Source: JAVSMW01 sp032027005 (GTDB lineage Bacteria; Bacillota; Thermincolia; Thermincolales; UBA2595). From it: DNA of 64,000 nt. The notes beneath the pieces were generated by a model, which made no database searches, was not told the DNA's origin, and saw nothing but the letters and a program-made list of their open reading frames with translations. A program made the translations under genes and the position numbers. Each line of letters begins with the position of its first letter. The first letter of the stretch is position 1. Where the stretch lies: contig JAVSMW010000012.1 in the NCBI GenBank assembly GCA_032027005.1, positions 62,001 through 126,000 on the forward strand. The letters are read 5' to 3'. Below are positions 1 through 9,503 of the stretch, in pieces.

Positions 1-899
1 TTTAATTTAATTTTGCCTTCCAGGGTCTGCACTTCGATTTCATCACCCAGGGCAGCCTGTGGGAAAGAAACCTTAACTTCTGTGATGACATCATTGCCCT
101 CACGTTTATACAGCTGGTGGGGTTTAACCTGAATGTAAACGTAAAGATCTCCATAGGGCCCGCCCCGTTCACCTGGTTCTCCTTCACCGGTAACTCTTAA
201 CCGGGAACCTGTATCAACACCGCCCGGTATTTTCACATGAATCTTCCGGGTCCGCCTGACATGACCGCTACCGCTACATTCATTGCATGGGGTTTCAATA
301 ATCCTGCCATCGCCGCCGCATTGATCACATGCCCGTGATTGCACAAAACGACCAAAAGCAGTAGATTGGGTAAACTGAATCTGACCTGTGCCATTACACT
401 TGGAACAGGTCTTGGCTTCAGTGCCCGGGGCCGCTCCGCTGCCATGACATTTTTCACATTTTTCGGTCCTGGGTACATTAATATCTTTTTCCAAGCCAAA
501 GGCGGCCTCTTCGAAGGTAATATCCATGTTGTAGCGTAAATCCGCGCCCTTGGCCGGCCCCCGGCGCCGCTGGCCGCCGCCGCCGAAAAAGGCTTCAAAA
601 ATATCTCCAAAACCTCCAAAGTCCGCTCCGTTAAAGCCTCCAAAACCACCATACCCCGCACCACCGGCACTCTGATCAAAGGCAGCATGGCCAAATTGGT
701 CATACTGAGCCCGTTTTTCCTGATCAGACAGTACTTCATAGGCTTCATTGACTTCCTTAAATTTAGCCTCCGCATTTGCGTCCCCTTGGTTAACATCAGG
801 GTGGTACTGACGGGCCAGTTTCCGGAAAGCTTTTTTTATTTCGGCCTCGGAAGCCTCTTTCTTAACTCCCAGAACCTCATAGTAATCTTTTTTGCTCAT
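1..899 (-). CDS. dnaJ: Chaperone protein DnaJ (partial, C-terminus beyond window)
   Basis: Hsp40 co-chaperone that delivers unfolded clients to DnaK and stimulates its ATPase. The frame is open from the ATG at 899 to the window edge, so the C-terminal part is missing. Visible in order: a J domain with the HPD motif (QYHPDVN), a Gly/Phe-rich linker, and four zinc-finger repeats of CxxCxGxG type (CEKCHGSG, CSKCNGTG, CDQCGGDG, CNECSGSG), then the start of the peptide-binding beta domain. It is the last visible gene of the hrcA-chaperonin-grpE-dnaK-dnaJ operon, 51 bases after dnaK. The family assignment is firm; only the end is unknown. Confidence 0.97.
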   Translation of the reverse strand, partial: MSKKDYYEVLGVKKEASEAEIKKAFRKLARQYHPDVNQGDANAEAKFKEVNEAYEVLSDQEKRAQYDQFGHAAFDQSAGGAGYGGFGGFNGADFGGFGDIFEAFFGGGGQRRRGPAKGADLRYNMDITFEEAAFGLEKDINVPRTEKCEKCHGSGAAPGTEAKTCSKCNGTGQIQFTQSTAFGRFVQSRACDQCGGDGRIIETPCNECSGSGHVRRTRKIHVKIPGGVDTGSRLRVTGEGEPGERGGPYGDLYVYIQVKPHQLYKREGNDVITEVKVSFPQAALGDEIEVQTLEGKIKL

Positions 900-950
900 T
901 TTTAATTAACTCCTCAAGTTTGGTTGCGAGGTCCAATATACATTGTATGC

Positions 951-2786
951 TTACTTGTTATCTTCGTCTACAACTTTATACTCAGCATCCACAACATTAT
1001 CATCTTTAGCCGCTTCCGGGTTACCGTCAGCATTACCCGCTCCCTGTGCCTGGGCAGTCTGCTGATACATGGCTGTGGTCAGCTCATATAAAGGTTTGGT
1101 AAGTTCTTCGGATTTTTGTTTAATTGCTTCAAGGTCGCTGCCGCCAAGAGCATCCTTTAAGCCCTGAACAGCCTGGTTGACCTTCTCAACCAGGGCTTGA
1201 TCAGCCTTGTCACCAAACTCCTTGACTGTCTTTTCAGCCTGGTAAATCAGGGAATCGGCCTGGTTTCTGGTTTCGACTTCTTCTTTACGTTTAGCGTCTT
1301 CAGCAGCATGAGTTTCAGCTTCTTTAACCATTGCGTCAATGTCCTGATCACTCAGTCCACCGGAAGAAGTGATTGTGATTGCCTGTTGATTGCCTGTAGC
1401 CATATCTTTGGCAGAAACATTAACTATACCATTGGCATCAATATCAAATTTAACCTCAATCTGCGGAATCCCCCTGGGAGCAGGCGGAATCCCGGTCAGT
1501 TGGAATCTGCCCAGGGTTTTGTTGCCTGCAGCCATCTCCCGCTCGCCCTGCAGCACGTGGATTTCTACTGATGTCTGGTTATCCGAAGCGGTGGAGAAGA
1601 TTTGAGCTTTAGAAGTCGGAATTGTGGTATTCCTGTTAATCAGCCTGGTGGATACTCCACCCATGGTTTCAATTCCCAGGGACAGAGGGGTGACATCCAG
1701 AAGCAGCACATCTTTGACCTCTCCGGCCAATACCCCGCCCTGAATCGCAGCCCCAAGAGCCACCACTTCATCAGGGTTTACACCTTTATGGGGCTCCTTA
1801 CCGGTCAGCTTTTTAATGGCTTCCTGGACTGCCGGAATCCGGGTTGAGCCGCCAACTAAAATTACCTTGTCAATTTTGTCAGCAGTCAGACCTGAATCAG
1901 ACAATGCCTGCCTGGTCGGACCCATGGTTTTCTCAACCAGGTCAGCTGTTATTTCTTCGAATTTAGCCCGGCTGAGGTTCAGGTCAAGGTGCTTGGGCCC
2001 GGATTGGTCTGCTGTGATAAAGGGCAGATTGATATTGGTGGAAAGTACACCGGACAGCTCAATTTTAGCTTTCTCTGCAGATTCTTTAAGCCTCTGCATA
2101 GCCATTTTGTCGTTACCCAGGTCAATTCCGGCATCTTTTTTGAATTGTTCAACCATCCAGGCAATAATCCGATCATCAAAATCATCGCCGCCCAGGCGGT
2201 TATTGCCGCTGGTGGCCTTGACTTCAAAAACACCGTCACCCAGCTCCAGGATGGATACATCAAAGGTACCTCCACCCAAGTCATAGACAAGAATTGTATG
2301 GTCTTCGCCCTTGTCCAGACCGTAGGCCAGAGCGGCTGCTGTCGGTTCGTTGATTATTCTAAGTACTTCCAGCCCGGCGATTTTGCCGGCATCTTTGGTG
2401 GCCTGACGCTGGCTGTCCGTAAAGTATGCCGGAACAGTAATTACTGCTTGTTCTACCTTTTGTCCCAAATAAGCTTCCGCATCTGCCTTCAGCTTCTGCA
2501 GCACCATGGCCGAAACTTCCTGAGGCGTGTACTCCTTGCCATTCATATCGGCTTTATAGCTGGAACCCATATGCCGTTTGATGGACATCACAGTACCATC
2601 AGGATTGGTGACAGCCTGGCGTTTTGCTACCTGCCCAACCAGGCGCTCCCCGGTTTTGGAGAATGCTACCACAGAGGGCGTAGTCCTGGCTCCTTCGGCA
2701 TTGGCAATAACAGTGGCTTCCCCACCTTCCATCACAGCCATACAAGAATATGTAGTACCTAAGTCAATTCCAAGAACTTTGCTCAT
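951..2786 (-). CDS. dnaK: Molecular chaperone DnaK (Hsp70)
   Basis: ATP-dependent Hsp70 chaperone of the cytoplasm, working with DnaJ and GrpE. The 611-residue protein is full length for Gram-positive DnaK. It starts MSKVLGIDLGTTYSC with the phosphate-1 loop GIDLGTT, has the second phosphate loop in VYDLGGGTFDVSIL, the adenosine motif in VILVGGSTRIPAVQ, a substrate-binding beta domain, a helical lid and the usual acidic tail ending VVDAEYKVVDEDNK. The start ATG at 2786 is preceded by AGGAGG. It lies 32 bases downstream of grpE, and no separate CIRCE is seen in front of it, so it probably depends on the promoter upstream of hrcA. Confidence 0.99.
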   Translation of the reverse strand: MSKVLGIDLGTTYSCMAVMEGGEATVIANAEGARTTPSVVAFSKTGERLVGQVAKRQAVTNPDGTVMSIKRHMGSSYKADMNGKEYTPQEVSAMVLQKLKADAEAYLGQKVEQAVITVPAYFTDSQRQATKDAGKIAGLEVLRIINEPTAAALAYGLDKGEDHTILVYDLGGGTFDVSILELGDGVFEVKATSGNNRLGGDDFDDRIIAWMVEQFKKDAGIDLGNDKMAMQRLKESAEKAKIELSGVLSTNINLPFITADQSGPKHLDLNLSRAKFEEITADLVEKTMGPTRQALSDSGLTADKIDKVILVGGSTRIPAVQEAIKKLTGKEPHKGVNPDEVVALGAAIQGGVLAGEVKDVLLLDVTPLSLGIETMGGVSTRLINRNTTIPTSKAQIFSTASDNQTSVEIHVLQGEREMAAGNKTLGRFQLTGIPPAPRGIPQIEVKFDIDANGIVNVSAKDMATGNQQAITITSSGGLSDQDIDAMVKEAETHAAEDAKRKEEVETRNQADSLIYQAEKTVKEFGDKADQALVEKVNQAVQGLKDALGGSDLEAIKQKSEELTKPLYELTTAMYQQTAQAQGAGNADGNPEAAKDDNVVDAEYKVVDEDNK

Positions 2787-2818
2787 ATTATATCAACCTC
2801 CTGTTTAATGTTTAATAT

Positions 2819-3376
2819 TTAACTTTTTGCTACTTTGACCATAGCAGGCCTGATTACCCGGTCTGCCAGCATGTAGCCTTTCTGCAGTTCTTCAATGATG
2901 ACATTGTCCGGATGTTCTGCACTGGATTCCTGCATAACTGCCTCATGAAAATTGGGGTCAAATTCCTTCCCCACCGCATCCATTGCCTGAACTCCTTCTT
3001 TTTCGAGCACCTCCCGCAACTGCCGGAAAATCAAATCAATGCCTTCCTTCAACTGGGCAGCATCACTTCCAGAAGAAGATACAGCCCGTTCAAAGTTGTC
3101 TAAAATAGGCAGCAGGTTGGTGGCCAGGCGCTGCGAACTGTACTTCATCAGGTCGCTGCGCTCCTGGAGGGTCCTCCTCCTGAAGTTATCAAAATCCGCC
3201 TGAACCCTTTGGGCCATTTGCAAATATTCCTCAGCCTTGCTCTTTAACGTGTTTACTTCATCCTGCAAATCAACGGCCTCCGGGCCAGGGCTGTCACCCT
3301 GGGCGCGGTTTTCCCCGGCGGAATTGCCTGTATCTTCTGTACTTAGTTGTTCTTCCTTCAGATTTTCCTCTTTCAT
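2819..3376 (-). CDS. grpE: Nucleotide exchange factor GrpE
   Basis: GrpE releases ADP from DnaK and resets the Hsp70 cycle. The 185-residue product has the family layout: a charged, poorly conserved N-terminus (residues 1-35), a long dimerisation helix (about 40-105, including the QADFDNFRRR stretch), and a C-terminal beta domain with the conserved GKEFDPNFHEAVMQ and GYMLADRVIRPAMVKVA segments. It lies 24 bases after the chaperonin gene and 32 before dnaK, consistent with co-transcription. The ATG at 3376 follows a GGGGG ribosome-binding site. Confidence 0.98.
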   Translation of the reverse strand: MKEENLKEEQLSTEDTGNSAGENRAQGDSPGPEAVDLQDEVNTLKSKAEEYLQMAQRVQADFDNFRRRTLQERSDLMKYSSQRLATNLLPILDNFERAVSSSGSDAAQLKEGIDLIFRQLREVLEKEGVQAMDAVGKEFDPNFHEAVMQESSAEHPDNVIIEELQKGYMLADRVIRPAMVKVAKS

Positions 3377-3400
3377 GTTATCCCCCCTGATTTCCTTGTA

Positions 3401-4981
3401 TTAGTAATCATTGTCATCAAGCCGGCCTGCCCGATTATTATTTACCGGTTCTTCTTTTTTCTTGATAATTGTATCTATGCGTAAAATTGCTTCGGCGATT
3501 TCACCGGCCGCTTTCAGGGCATGTATTTTTACCATCGTCGGATCAACAATTCCCAAACTGAACATATCGGCGACATCGCCGCTGTCACAATCCAAAGCCA
3601 GGCTCTCGCGGCCTTCTTTTATCTGGGCGGCTACAACATCACCGATCTTTTCCAGGGGATTAAACCCGGCATTGGCTACAATCTGAGAAAATGGCTTTTT
3701 TAGGGCTTCGACTACACAGTCTATCCCGTAAACGGCCATCCCGCGGACGTTTTCCCGGACTTTTTCCACATCACGGGCCAGGGACAATTCAATAGCTCCC
3801 CCACCGGGAACCACACCGCCTTTGACTGCCGCCTGCACGGAAGCTGCGGCATCTTTGGCGATCCTCTCCCTTTCACCCACTACCTCTTCAGTAGCAGCCC
3901 CCACCAGGATGGTGGCCATAGGTTTACCCTGCCCTGCCAGAATCCTGATATGCTCCAGCTTTTCATCTTCGTAAACTTGCCCAGCTTCACCCAGGTATTT
4001 GGCCAGGTCCTGGACATCTTTACGCAGCCCGGTCCTTTTGATGGGACGAGCCCCTATATGTTCGGCAGCTTTCAGCAGTTCTTTGTTAGATACCCGCTGA
4101 ACTACCATAATTCCAGCATCGGTCAGAACCTCTTCGGCATAGCTGTCAACGCCGCGGTCCACTAAAATAACCTTAATTTCCAATGCCACCAGCTTTTGCA
4201 GATTTTCGCCAAATTGCTGCTGCAGTTCCTGGTATCTGGCAAATCCGGCTTCTGTGGCCAATGCTTCGTCTTCGATTTCTTCGGGCTCCAGAGCATCATC
4301 AATGACCAAAACTTTGGGGTTGATCAGTTCTTTGGGCATGTGTTTACTAAGCCGCTGTTTATTCACAATCACACCCATAAAGACCTGGTTTTCGGCCCCT
4401 TCTTCAGACATGATGGTATCAGAAAGCTTGAAGGATGGATCCTGTAATTTTTCCTGACCGGTCATCCGGGCGGCTTCCACCACCAAATCGGCAATGTCCC
4501 CGTGCTCCCTGCCGGCAATGAGTGCCACCTGTCTGAGCATAGGATCATCCATGCCGGAGATGGGAGCAGCCTTTTCTTTGATCATCTCCAGGGCTTTGGC
4601 AATACCGGCCCTGACCCCTTCAATAATTCTGGTCACAGGTACTCCCTTGACAACCTGATCTACACCTTCACTGACCAGAGCACCGGCCATGACTGTGGCT
4701 GTGGTTGTGCCGTCACCGATTTCCGCCTGCTGGGCTTTGGCAATATTTATCAGCATTTTGGCCGCAGGGTGATTTGCTTCCATTGTGGTGAGAATTGTTA
4801 CCCCATCGTTGGTGATGATTACTTCGCCAAATTTATCAACCAGCATCGTATCAAGGCCCTTAGGTCCCAGTGTACCCTCCACAGCCGCCGCAATAGCCCT
4901 TACCGCATTGGAATTGGTAACCAGCGCAGCCAGTCTTTCGTCTACATCTGAACCTTTTGTAGCCTGTTGTTTTAAACTCAT
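3401..4981 (-). CDS. Group III (thermosome/CCT-like) bacterial chaperonin
   Basis: A 526-residue ATP-dependent folding chamber subunit of the archaeal/eukaryal type rather than GroEL. Seen: N-terminal SNAVRAIAAAVEGTLGPKG, nucleotide motifs NDGVTIL and GDGTTTATV (residues 89-96), and the C-terminal VVPGGGAIE, all in the thermosome arrangement. The apical domain has the long helical insertion region of groups II/III in place of a GroES-binding site, and no groES gene accompanies it. Group III chaperonins are known from Carboxydothermus hydrogenoformans and a limited set of other bacteria, where they lie in the dnaK operon; the location between hrcA and grpE matches. Regulation is presumably by HrcA/CIRCE at 6079. 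Whether this genome also has GroEL cannot be told from here. Confidence 0.93.
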   Translation of the reverse strand: MSLKQQATKGSDVDERLAALVTNSNAVRAIAAAVEGTLGPKGLDTMLVDKFGEVIITNDGVTILTTMEANHPAAKMLINIAKAQQAEIGDGTTTATVMAGALVSEGVDQVVKGVPVTRIIEGVRAGIAKALEMIKEKAAPISGMDDPMLRQVALIAGREHGDIADLVVEAARMTGQEKLQDPSFKLSDTIMSEEGAENQVFMGVIVNKQRLSKHMPKELINPKVLVIDDALEPEEIEDEALATEAGFARYQELQQQFGENLQKLVALEIKVILVDRGVDSYAEEVLTDAGIMVVQRVSNKELLKAAEHIGARPIKRTGLRKDVQDLAKYLGEAGQVYEDEKLEHIRILAGQGKPMATILVGAATEEVVGERERIAKDAAASVQAAVKGGVVPGGGAIELSLARDVEKVRENVRGMAVYGIDCVVEALKKPFSQIVANAGFNPLEKIGDVVAAQIKEGRESLALDCDSGDVADMFSLGIVDPTMVKIHALKAAGEIAEAILRIDTIIKKKEEPVNNNRAGRLDDNDY

Positions 4982-5020
4982 TTAGAATCCTCCATACCCC
5001 TGACATTTTATCACAAATGC

Positions 5021-6061
5021 TTACTGACCATAGAAGTCTTTCATCAAGCGGGATAGATGCTGGGTCATAAACTCCACGATAGATACGGCTTTTTCATAAT
5101 CCATACGGGTCGGTCCGATGACGCCTACTGAACCCATGGTTTTGCCGTTTATCTCATAGGTTGCTGTAATAGTACTGCAGTCCTGCAGCCCTTCAACCTT
5201 GTTTTCCCCGCCTATCTTAACAGTAATTCCATCCTCTTGATGATTCCCTTCACTTACTATATCTTTTAAAACCCGGTCCTGTTCCAGCAGTGACAGCAGT
5301 GTTTTCACTTTGCCTATATCGCTGAACTCCGGTTGGTTTAGAATGTTTAGGGTCCCAGCTAAATAAACCTTTTCTTCAGGTTGAAGATGCAGGGTTTCCT
5401 GAATCAAGTCCATAGCAGCATTAAAAATATGTGTATGCTTAGAGAGTTCAAAATATATTTCCTTAATCAGAGTCATTTTAATGTGCTCAAGACTAAGTCC
5501 CTGAAGTTTGGCATTCATGACCTGACTGATTTTTTGCAGGTCAATGTCATTAATAGTCTGGGGCAGGTCGATCATCCGGGTCTGGGCCATGCCATTGTCT
5601 GTCACAACCACGACCAGGGCTTTGCTGTTATCCAAAGGAACCAGCTGCACATGTCTTAAATTGCTCTTGGTAAACTGTGGGCCAGTCACTAAAGTAGTAT
5701 AATTGGTAATATTGGATAGAATCGTATTGGTCTGCTGCAAAACTGTCCTCATATCCTGGACTTTTAACTTATATCCGCCGAGAATCAATTTTTGGTCTTC
5801 CGCAGACAGCTTTTTCTTTTTCATCAGACAGTCCACGTAGTAACGGTACCCCAGGTTGGAGGGAATCCGCCCGGCAGAGGTATGCGGCTGTTCAATATAC
5901 CCCTGCTCCTCGAGGTCTGACATCTCATTTCTGATGGTTGCCGGGCTCACGCCCAGATCATACTTCTTGGAAATTGTTCTCGAACCGACAGGCTCCACGG
6001 TGGAAATGTAATCTTTGATGATAGCCAGTAGAACCTTTTGTTTTCTCTCATCCAAGGTCAC
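5021..6061 (-). CDS. hrcA: Heat-inducible transcription repressor HrcA
   Basis: Repressor of class I heat-shock genes; it binds CIRCE and is kept active by a chaperonin. The sequence has an N-terminal winged helix (DYISTVEPVGSRTISKKYDL, then SPATIRNEMSDLEEQGYIEQPHTSAGRIPS) and the C-terminal ligand/dimerisation domain ending SIVEFMTQHLSRLMKDFYG. The frame is open to a GTG at 6085, but that codon lies inside the CIRCE operator. The GTG at 6061, preceded by GAGGGTGAT, is a better start and gives about 346 residues. It is the first gene of the operon. The chaperonin partner here is group III rather than GroEL, which raises the question of what modulates this HrcA. Confidence 0.96.
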   Translation of the reverse strand: MTLDERKQKVLLAIIKDYISTVEPVGSRTISKKYDLGVSPATIRNEMSDLEEQGYIEQPHTSAGRIPSNLGYRYYVDCLMKKKKLSAEDQKLILGGYKLKVQDMRTVLQQTNTILSNITNYTTLVTGPQFTKSNLRHVQLVPLDNSKALVVVVTDNGMAQTRMIDLPQTINDIDLQKISQVMNAKLQGLSLEHIKMTLIKEIYFELSKHTHIFNAAMDLIQETLHLQPEEKVYLAGTLNILNQPEFSDIGKVKTLLSLLEQDRVLKDIVSEGNHQEDGITVKIGGENKVEGLQDCSTITATYEINGKTMGSVGVIGPTRMDYEKAVSIVEFMTQHLSRLMKDFYGQ

Positions 6062-6078
6062 TTCATCACCCTCTTTTG

Positions 6079-6105
6079 TTAGCACTCTGCCATGTCGAGT
6101 GCTAA
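6079..6105 (-). promoter_or_regulatory. CIRCE operator (HrcA binding site)
   Basis: A perfect match to the published CIRCE consensus: TTAGCACTC, nine bases, GAGTGCTAA. It sits between the -10 box and the hrcA start, so HrcA bound here would block the whole operon. Confidence 0.97.
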
Positions 6106-6118
6106 ATCCTCTAAATAA

Positions 6119-6147
6119 AAAATACCATCGAAAGTTTTATTTGTCAA
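6119..6147 (-). promoter_or_regulatory. Sigma-A-type promoter of the hrcA operon
   Basis: On the minus strand, TTGACA (6147-6142) is followed by a 17-base spacer and TATTTT (6124-6119). The CIRCE starts 14 bases downstream, the standard arrangement for an HrcA-controlled promoter. Confidence 0.75.
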
Positions 6148-6161
6148 GAATCGGAATTACC

Positions 6162-7298
6162 TTAAATGAAGGCCGCAAATACCTCATTAGCCAATGGCAA
6201 ACCTTTTTTTGTCAATTTAAGGTTTTTTTCTGTAATTTCGACCAAGCCCATACCCCTTAATTTCCGTAACTCTGCTCCGAACAGGCCCTCCACAGGTTTC
6301 CCAAAGCGTGCCTCGAAGCCGGCTAAATCCAGCCCTTCTGCAAGACGTAAAGCCAGAAAAATAGTTTCCGAAATCTGCTCTGCCACTGACAATTGATGCG
6401 CTTCCCGCACGGCAGGTTGACCCTGCAGCAGTTTCTGAATATATAATTCCACGTTTTCTTCATTACTAAACCTCTTCTCCCGGAACATGGAATGAGCCGC
6501 CGGTCCCAGACCAAGGTACTCTTCATTGTGCCAGTAAATCAGGTTGTGTCTTGCTTCCCGTCCAGGACGGGCAAAGTTGGAAATCTCATAATGCTTAAAC
6601 CCGTTTCCGGTCAGATATTCTATCCCATGCCAAAACATCTTTAATTCCAGCTCTTCATCACAGGGCAGCAGATATCCTGATGCCACATCCCGGTGAAGGG
6701 GGGTATCAGGCTCTATTTTCAGGTTGTAAGCAGATATATGCTCGGGAAACAGAGCCAGAACATTTTGCAGAGTTCTCTGCCAATTACGCAGAGACTGTCC
6801 GGGAATGCCAAATATTAAATCGAGGCTGATGTTGTCAAACCCAGCCTGCCTGCTGTTGTCAACTGTCTCTGCCACCTGCTGCCATCCATGAATCCTGCCC
6901 AGCAGATCCAACAGTTTTTGCTGCTGAGCCTGAACGCCGATACTCAGCCTATTCACACCGGCCTGCCTGATCTCAGCCAATTTATTGTAATCAACAGTCC
7001 CCGGATTGCACTCGACGGTAATTTCAGCATCACCGGCAACAGTAAAATTTTTACGGCAGTCCTCAATAATCTTGACCAACTGGGCACCCCGCAAAACCGT
7101 AGGGGTCCCCCCACCCACATAAATGCTCCGGACCCTCCGCTCCTCAGGCGACATTTCCACCGCATACTGAGCCATCTCCCTGTCCAGGGCACAAACATAT
7201 GACGCAGCCAGGCCTGCGTCATAAGGATAAGATATAAAATCACAATAACTGCATTTTTTTACACAAAAGGGGATGTGAATATATAAGCCTATTGCCAT
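6162..7298 (-). CDS. hemW: Heme chaperone / radical SAM protein HemW
   Basis: HemN-like radical SAM protein; HemW family members bind heme and deliver it to targets and are often misnamed coproporphyrinogen oxidase. Near the N-terminus HIPFCVKKCSYCDF carries the CxxxCxxC 4Fe-4S motif (Cys12, 16, 19), followed by YVGGGTPT, ECNPGT and the C-terminal HemN domain with HYEISNFARPG. The frame opens at 7340, but the ATG at 7298, just before the cluster motif and after GAAGGTG, fits the family length (about 378 residues). It sits between lepA and hrcA exactly as in Bacillus and many Clostridia. Confidence 0.95.
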   Translation of the reverse strand: MAIGLYIHIPFCVKKCSYCDFISYPYDAGLAASYVCALDREMAQYAVEMSPEERRVRSIYVGGGTPTVLRGAQLVKIIEDCRKNFTVAGDAEITVECNPGTVDYNKLAEIRQAGVNRLSIGVQAQQQKLLDLLGRIHGWQQVAETVDNSRQAGFDNISLDLIFGIPGQSLRNWQRTLQNVLALFPEHISAYNLKIEPDTPLHRDVASGYLLPCDEELELKMFWHGIEYLTGNGFKHYEISNFARPGREARHNLIYWHNEEYLGLGPAAHSMFREKRFSNEENVELYIQKLLQGQPAVREAHQLSVAEQISETIFLALRLAEGLDLAGFEARFGKPVEGLFGAELRKLRGMGLVEITEKNLKLTKKGLPLANEVFAAFI

Positions 7299-7400
7299 TG
7301 TGTAAACACCTTCAATCATACGGCTTGTGGAGCAAGCCAACCTTTTTCCCGTCTTGATGAAGCAAGAGGCGTTTAACTATTAGTAAGGTTTAATACCTAG

Positions 7401-7611
7401 GGGGAGGCTGTATGTTGCTTAGGTATATTTGTTACTATCGTCAGCCAACTTAGCCTCGGGTATGGCGAAACCGGAGGGCGGAGCCATGGATGGCGGAGCG
7501 CCATAGCACCAGGATGGTGCGTTTGGCAGTGCAACCCGTAGGTTTCGCCATAGCCGTGGCTTAGTTGGCTAGATAGGAACAACCCATACCGTGGGAACAT
7601 ACAGCCTCCCC
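7401..7611. repeat. Dispersed hairpin repeat, family A copy 1
   Basis: A 211-base imperfect palindrome in the lepA-hemW gap. Nested stems: 7401-7416 pairs perfectly with 7596-7611 (16 bp); 7421-7439 with 7572-7590 (imperfect); 7443-7455 with 7558-7570 (one mismatch); 7461-7472 with 7541-7552 (perfect). The core (about 7476-7537) has two mini-hairpins, TGGCGGAGCGCCA and GCACCAGGATGGTGC, then TTGGCAGTGCAACCC. The core recurs at 19351-19411 between arms of different sequence. It may also act as a terminator between lepA and hemW. Its mobility and function are unknown. Confidence 0.8.
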
Positions 7612-7617
7612 CGGGCC

Positions 7618-9417
7618 CTATTCAACCTTCAGCACAGCCATAAACGCCTCCTGCGGAATTTCCACATTACCAACCTGCTTCATGCGTTTCTTGCCCTCTT
7701 TCTGTTTCTCCAGAAGCTTACGCTTCCGCGAAATGTCACCGCCGTAACATTTGGCCAGAACGTTTTTCCGCATAGCTTTGACTGTTTCCCGGGCAATTAT
7801 TTTAGTTCCAATAGTAGCCTGAATCGGGATTTCGAATAAATGCCGTGGGATAATATCCTTTAGTTTCTCGGCCAGCTGCCTGCCCCTCTGATTAGATTTA
7901 TCCTTGTGTACAATACAGGACAGGGCATCCACGATTTCACTGGAAACCATTATGTCGAGCTTCACCAGTTCAGACTCTTTGTACCCGGTGAACTCGTAAT
8001 CCAATGAAGCATATCCCTTGGTTCGTGATTTAAGTAAATCAAAAAAGTCATAAATAATCTCAATCAAAGGCATTTCGTAGGTTAGCGTAACCCTTGTCTC
8101 AGTCAGGTATTCCATGTTCAGGAATACCCCCCGCTTATCCTGTGCCAGATCCATCACCGTACCCACGTACACATTGGGTACCATTATAGATGCTTTAACA
8201 AAGGGCTCCTCCATTTTGTGGATGTTCTGGACAGGCGGCATATTAGTCGGGTTATCGATTTCCAAAACTTCGCCGTTAGTTTTATGAATTCGGAAAACTA
8301 CGCTGGGGGCAGTTGTAATCAGGCTCAGGTCATATTCCCGCTCTAGTCGTTCCTGAATAATCTCCATGTGCAGCAGCCCAAGAAAGCCTAACCGGAAACC
8401 AAACCCCAGGGCGATTGAGGTTTCAGGTTCGAACATCAGGGAGGCATCATTAAGTTTGAGTTTTTCCAGGGCATCCCGCAGGTTATCATAATCGGCCCCA
8501 TCAATGGGGAATAAACCGCAAAATACCATCGGAGTTATCTGGCGATAGCCGGGTAGTGGTTCAGCTGTCGGTTTATCGGCATTGGTAACAGTATCGCCAA
8601 CTCTGACATCACGCACATTTTTTATACTGGCAGCGATAAATCCCACATCGCCAACGCCCAATTGGCCAACGGTGGTCATAAAGGGCCGGAAAATCCCGAC
8701 TTCGTTGACCTCAAACTCCTTTTTAGTCGACATCATCCTGATATTCATGCCCGGTTTTACGCTCCCATCAACCACCCTGATGTAGGCAATAACCCCTTTG
8801 TAGGGGTCATAATGGGAATCGAAAACCAGAGCCTTCAAGGGCAGGGACTCTTCGCCCCGCGGGGCGGGTATTTTGGCCACTACCTGTTCCAGGATTTCTT
8901 TAATTCCTTTACCTTCTTTTGCAGAGGCCAATACAGCATCACTGGTGTCCAAACCGATAATGTCCTCAATCTCTTTTTTTACCCGTTCCGGTTCGGCACT
9001 GGGTAAATCTATCTTATTGATAACAGGTACAATCTCCAAATTATGCTCCAAAGCCAGATATACATTGGCCAGGGTCTGGGCTTCAATGCCTTGGGCCGCA
9101 TCCACAACCAATATAGCCCCTTCACAGGCAGCCAGACTGCGGGAAACCTCATATGTAAAATCCACATGGCCGGGAGTATCAATTAAATTTAAGTTGTATG
9201 TTTCCCCATCATCAGCTTTATATGTAAGCTTTACGGCCTGGGCCTTGATGGTAATGCCCCTTTCCCGCTCCAGATCCATCTGGTCCAGCACCTGATCAGC
9301 CATTTCCCGGGCACTAAGCGCCCCGGTATATTCTAACAGGCGGTCGGCCAATGTCGACTTACCATGGTCGATATGGGCTATAATACAAAAATTTCTGGTT
9401 TTTTCATGCTGCGCCAA
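7618..9417 (-). CDS. lepA: Elongation factor 4 (LepA, back-translocating GTPase)
   Basis: Ribosome-associated translational GTPase. P-loop AHIDHGKST (residues 14-22), switch motifs with DTPGH, NKID, EF-G-like domains II, III and V, and the LepA-specific C-terminus with KAMRKNVLAKCYGGDISRKRKLLEKQ. The frame is open to 9525, but the TTG at 9417, 8 bases after GGGAGG, gives 599 residues, the usual LepA length, and removes a hydrophobic extension that does not resemble LepA. Neighbours (hemW downstream, spoIIP region upstream) follow the Firmicutes order. Confidence 0.97.
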   Translation of the reverse strand: MAQHEKTRNFCIIAHIDHGKSTLADRLLEYTGALSAREMADQVLDQMDLERERGITIKAQAVKLTYKADDGETYNLNLIDTPGHVDFTYEVSRSLAACEGAILVVDAAQGIEAQTLANVYLALEHNLEIVPVINKIDLPSAEPERVKKEIEDIIGLDTSDAVLASAKEGKGIKEILEQVVAKIPAPRGEESLPLKALVFDSHYDPYKGVIAYIRVVDGSVKPGMNIRMMSTKKEFEVNEVGIFRPFMTTVGQLGVGDVGFIAASIKNVRDVRVGDTVTNADKPTAEPLPGYRQITPMVFCGLFPIDGADYDNLRDALEKLKLNDASLMFEPETSIALGFGFRLGFLGLLHMEIIQERLEREYDLSLITTAPSVVFRIHKTNGEVLEIDNPTNMPPVQNIHKMEEPFVKASIMVPNVYVGTVMDLAQDKRGVFLNMEYLTETRVTLTYEMPLIEIIYDFFDLLKSRTKGYASLDYEFTGYKESELVKLDIMVSSEIVDALSCIVHKDKSNQRGRQLAEKLKDIIPRHLFEIPIQATIGTKIIARETVKAMRKNVLAKCYGGDISRKRKLLEKQKEGKKRMKQVGNVEIPQEAFMAVLKVE

Positions 9418-9503
9418 GGCTTTATCCTCCCTTATAACAACGTACTCTCTCGGAAATTCGAGATGATATATATTTAGTCCAGAAGCAAAAAATATAAAGC
9501 ATA

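Noticed and set aside
2578..2808. Plus-strand ORFs inside dnaK, lepA, leuS and the SMC gene
   Set aside because: They are reverse-frame shadows of well-supported genes, without plausible starts or family signals.
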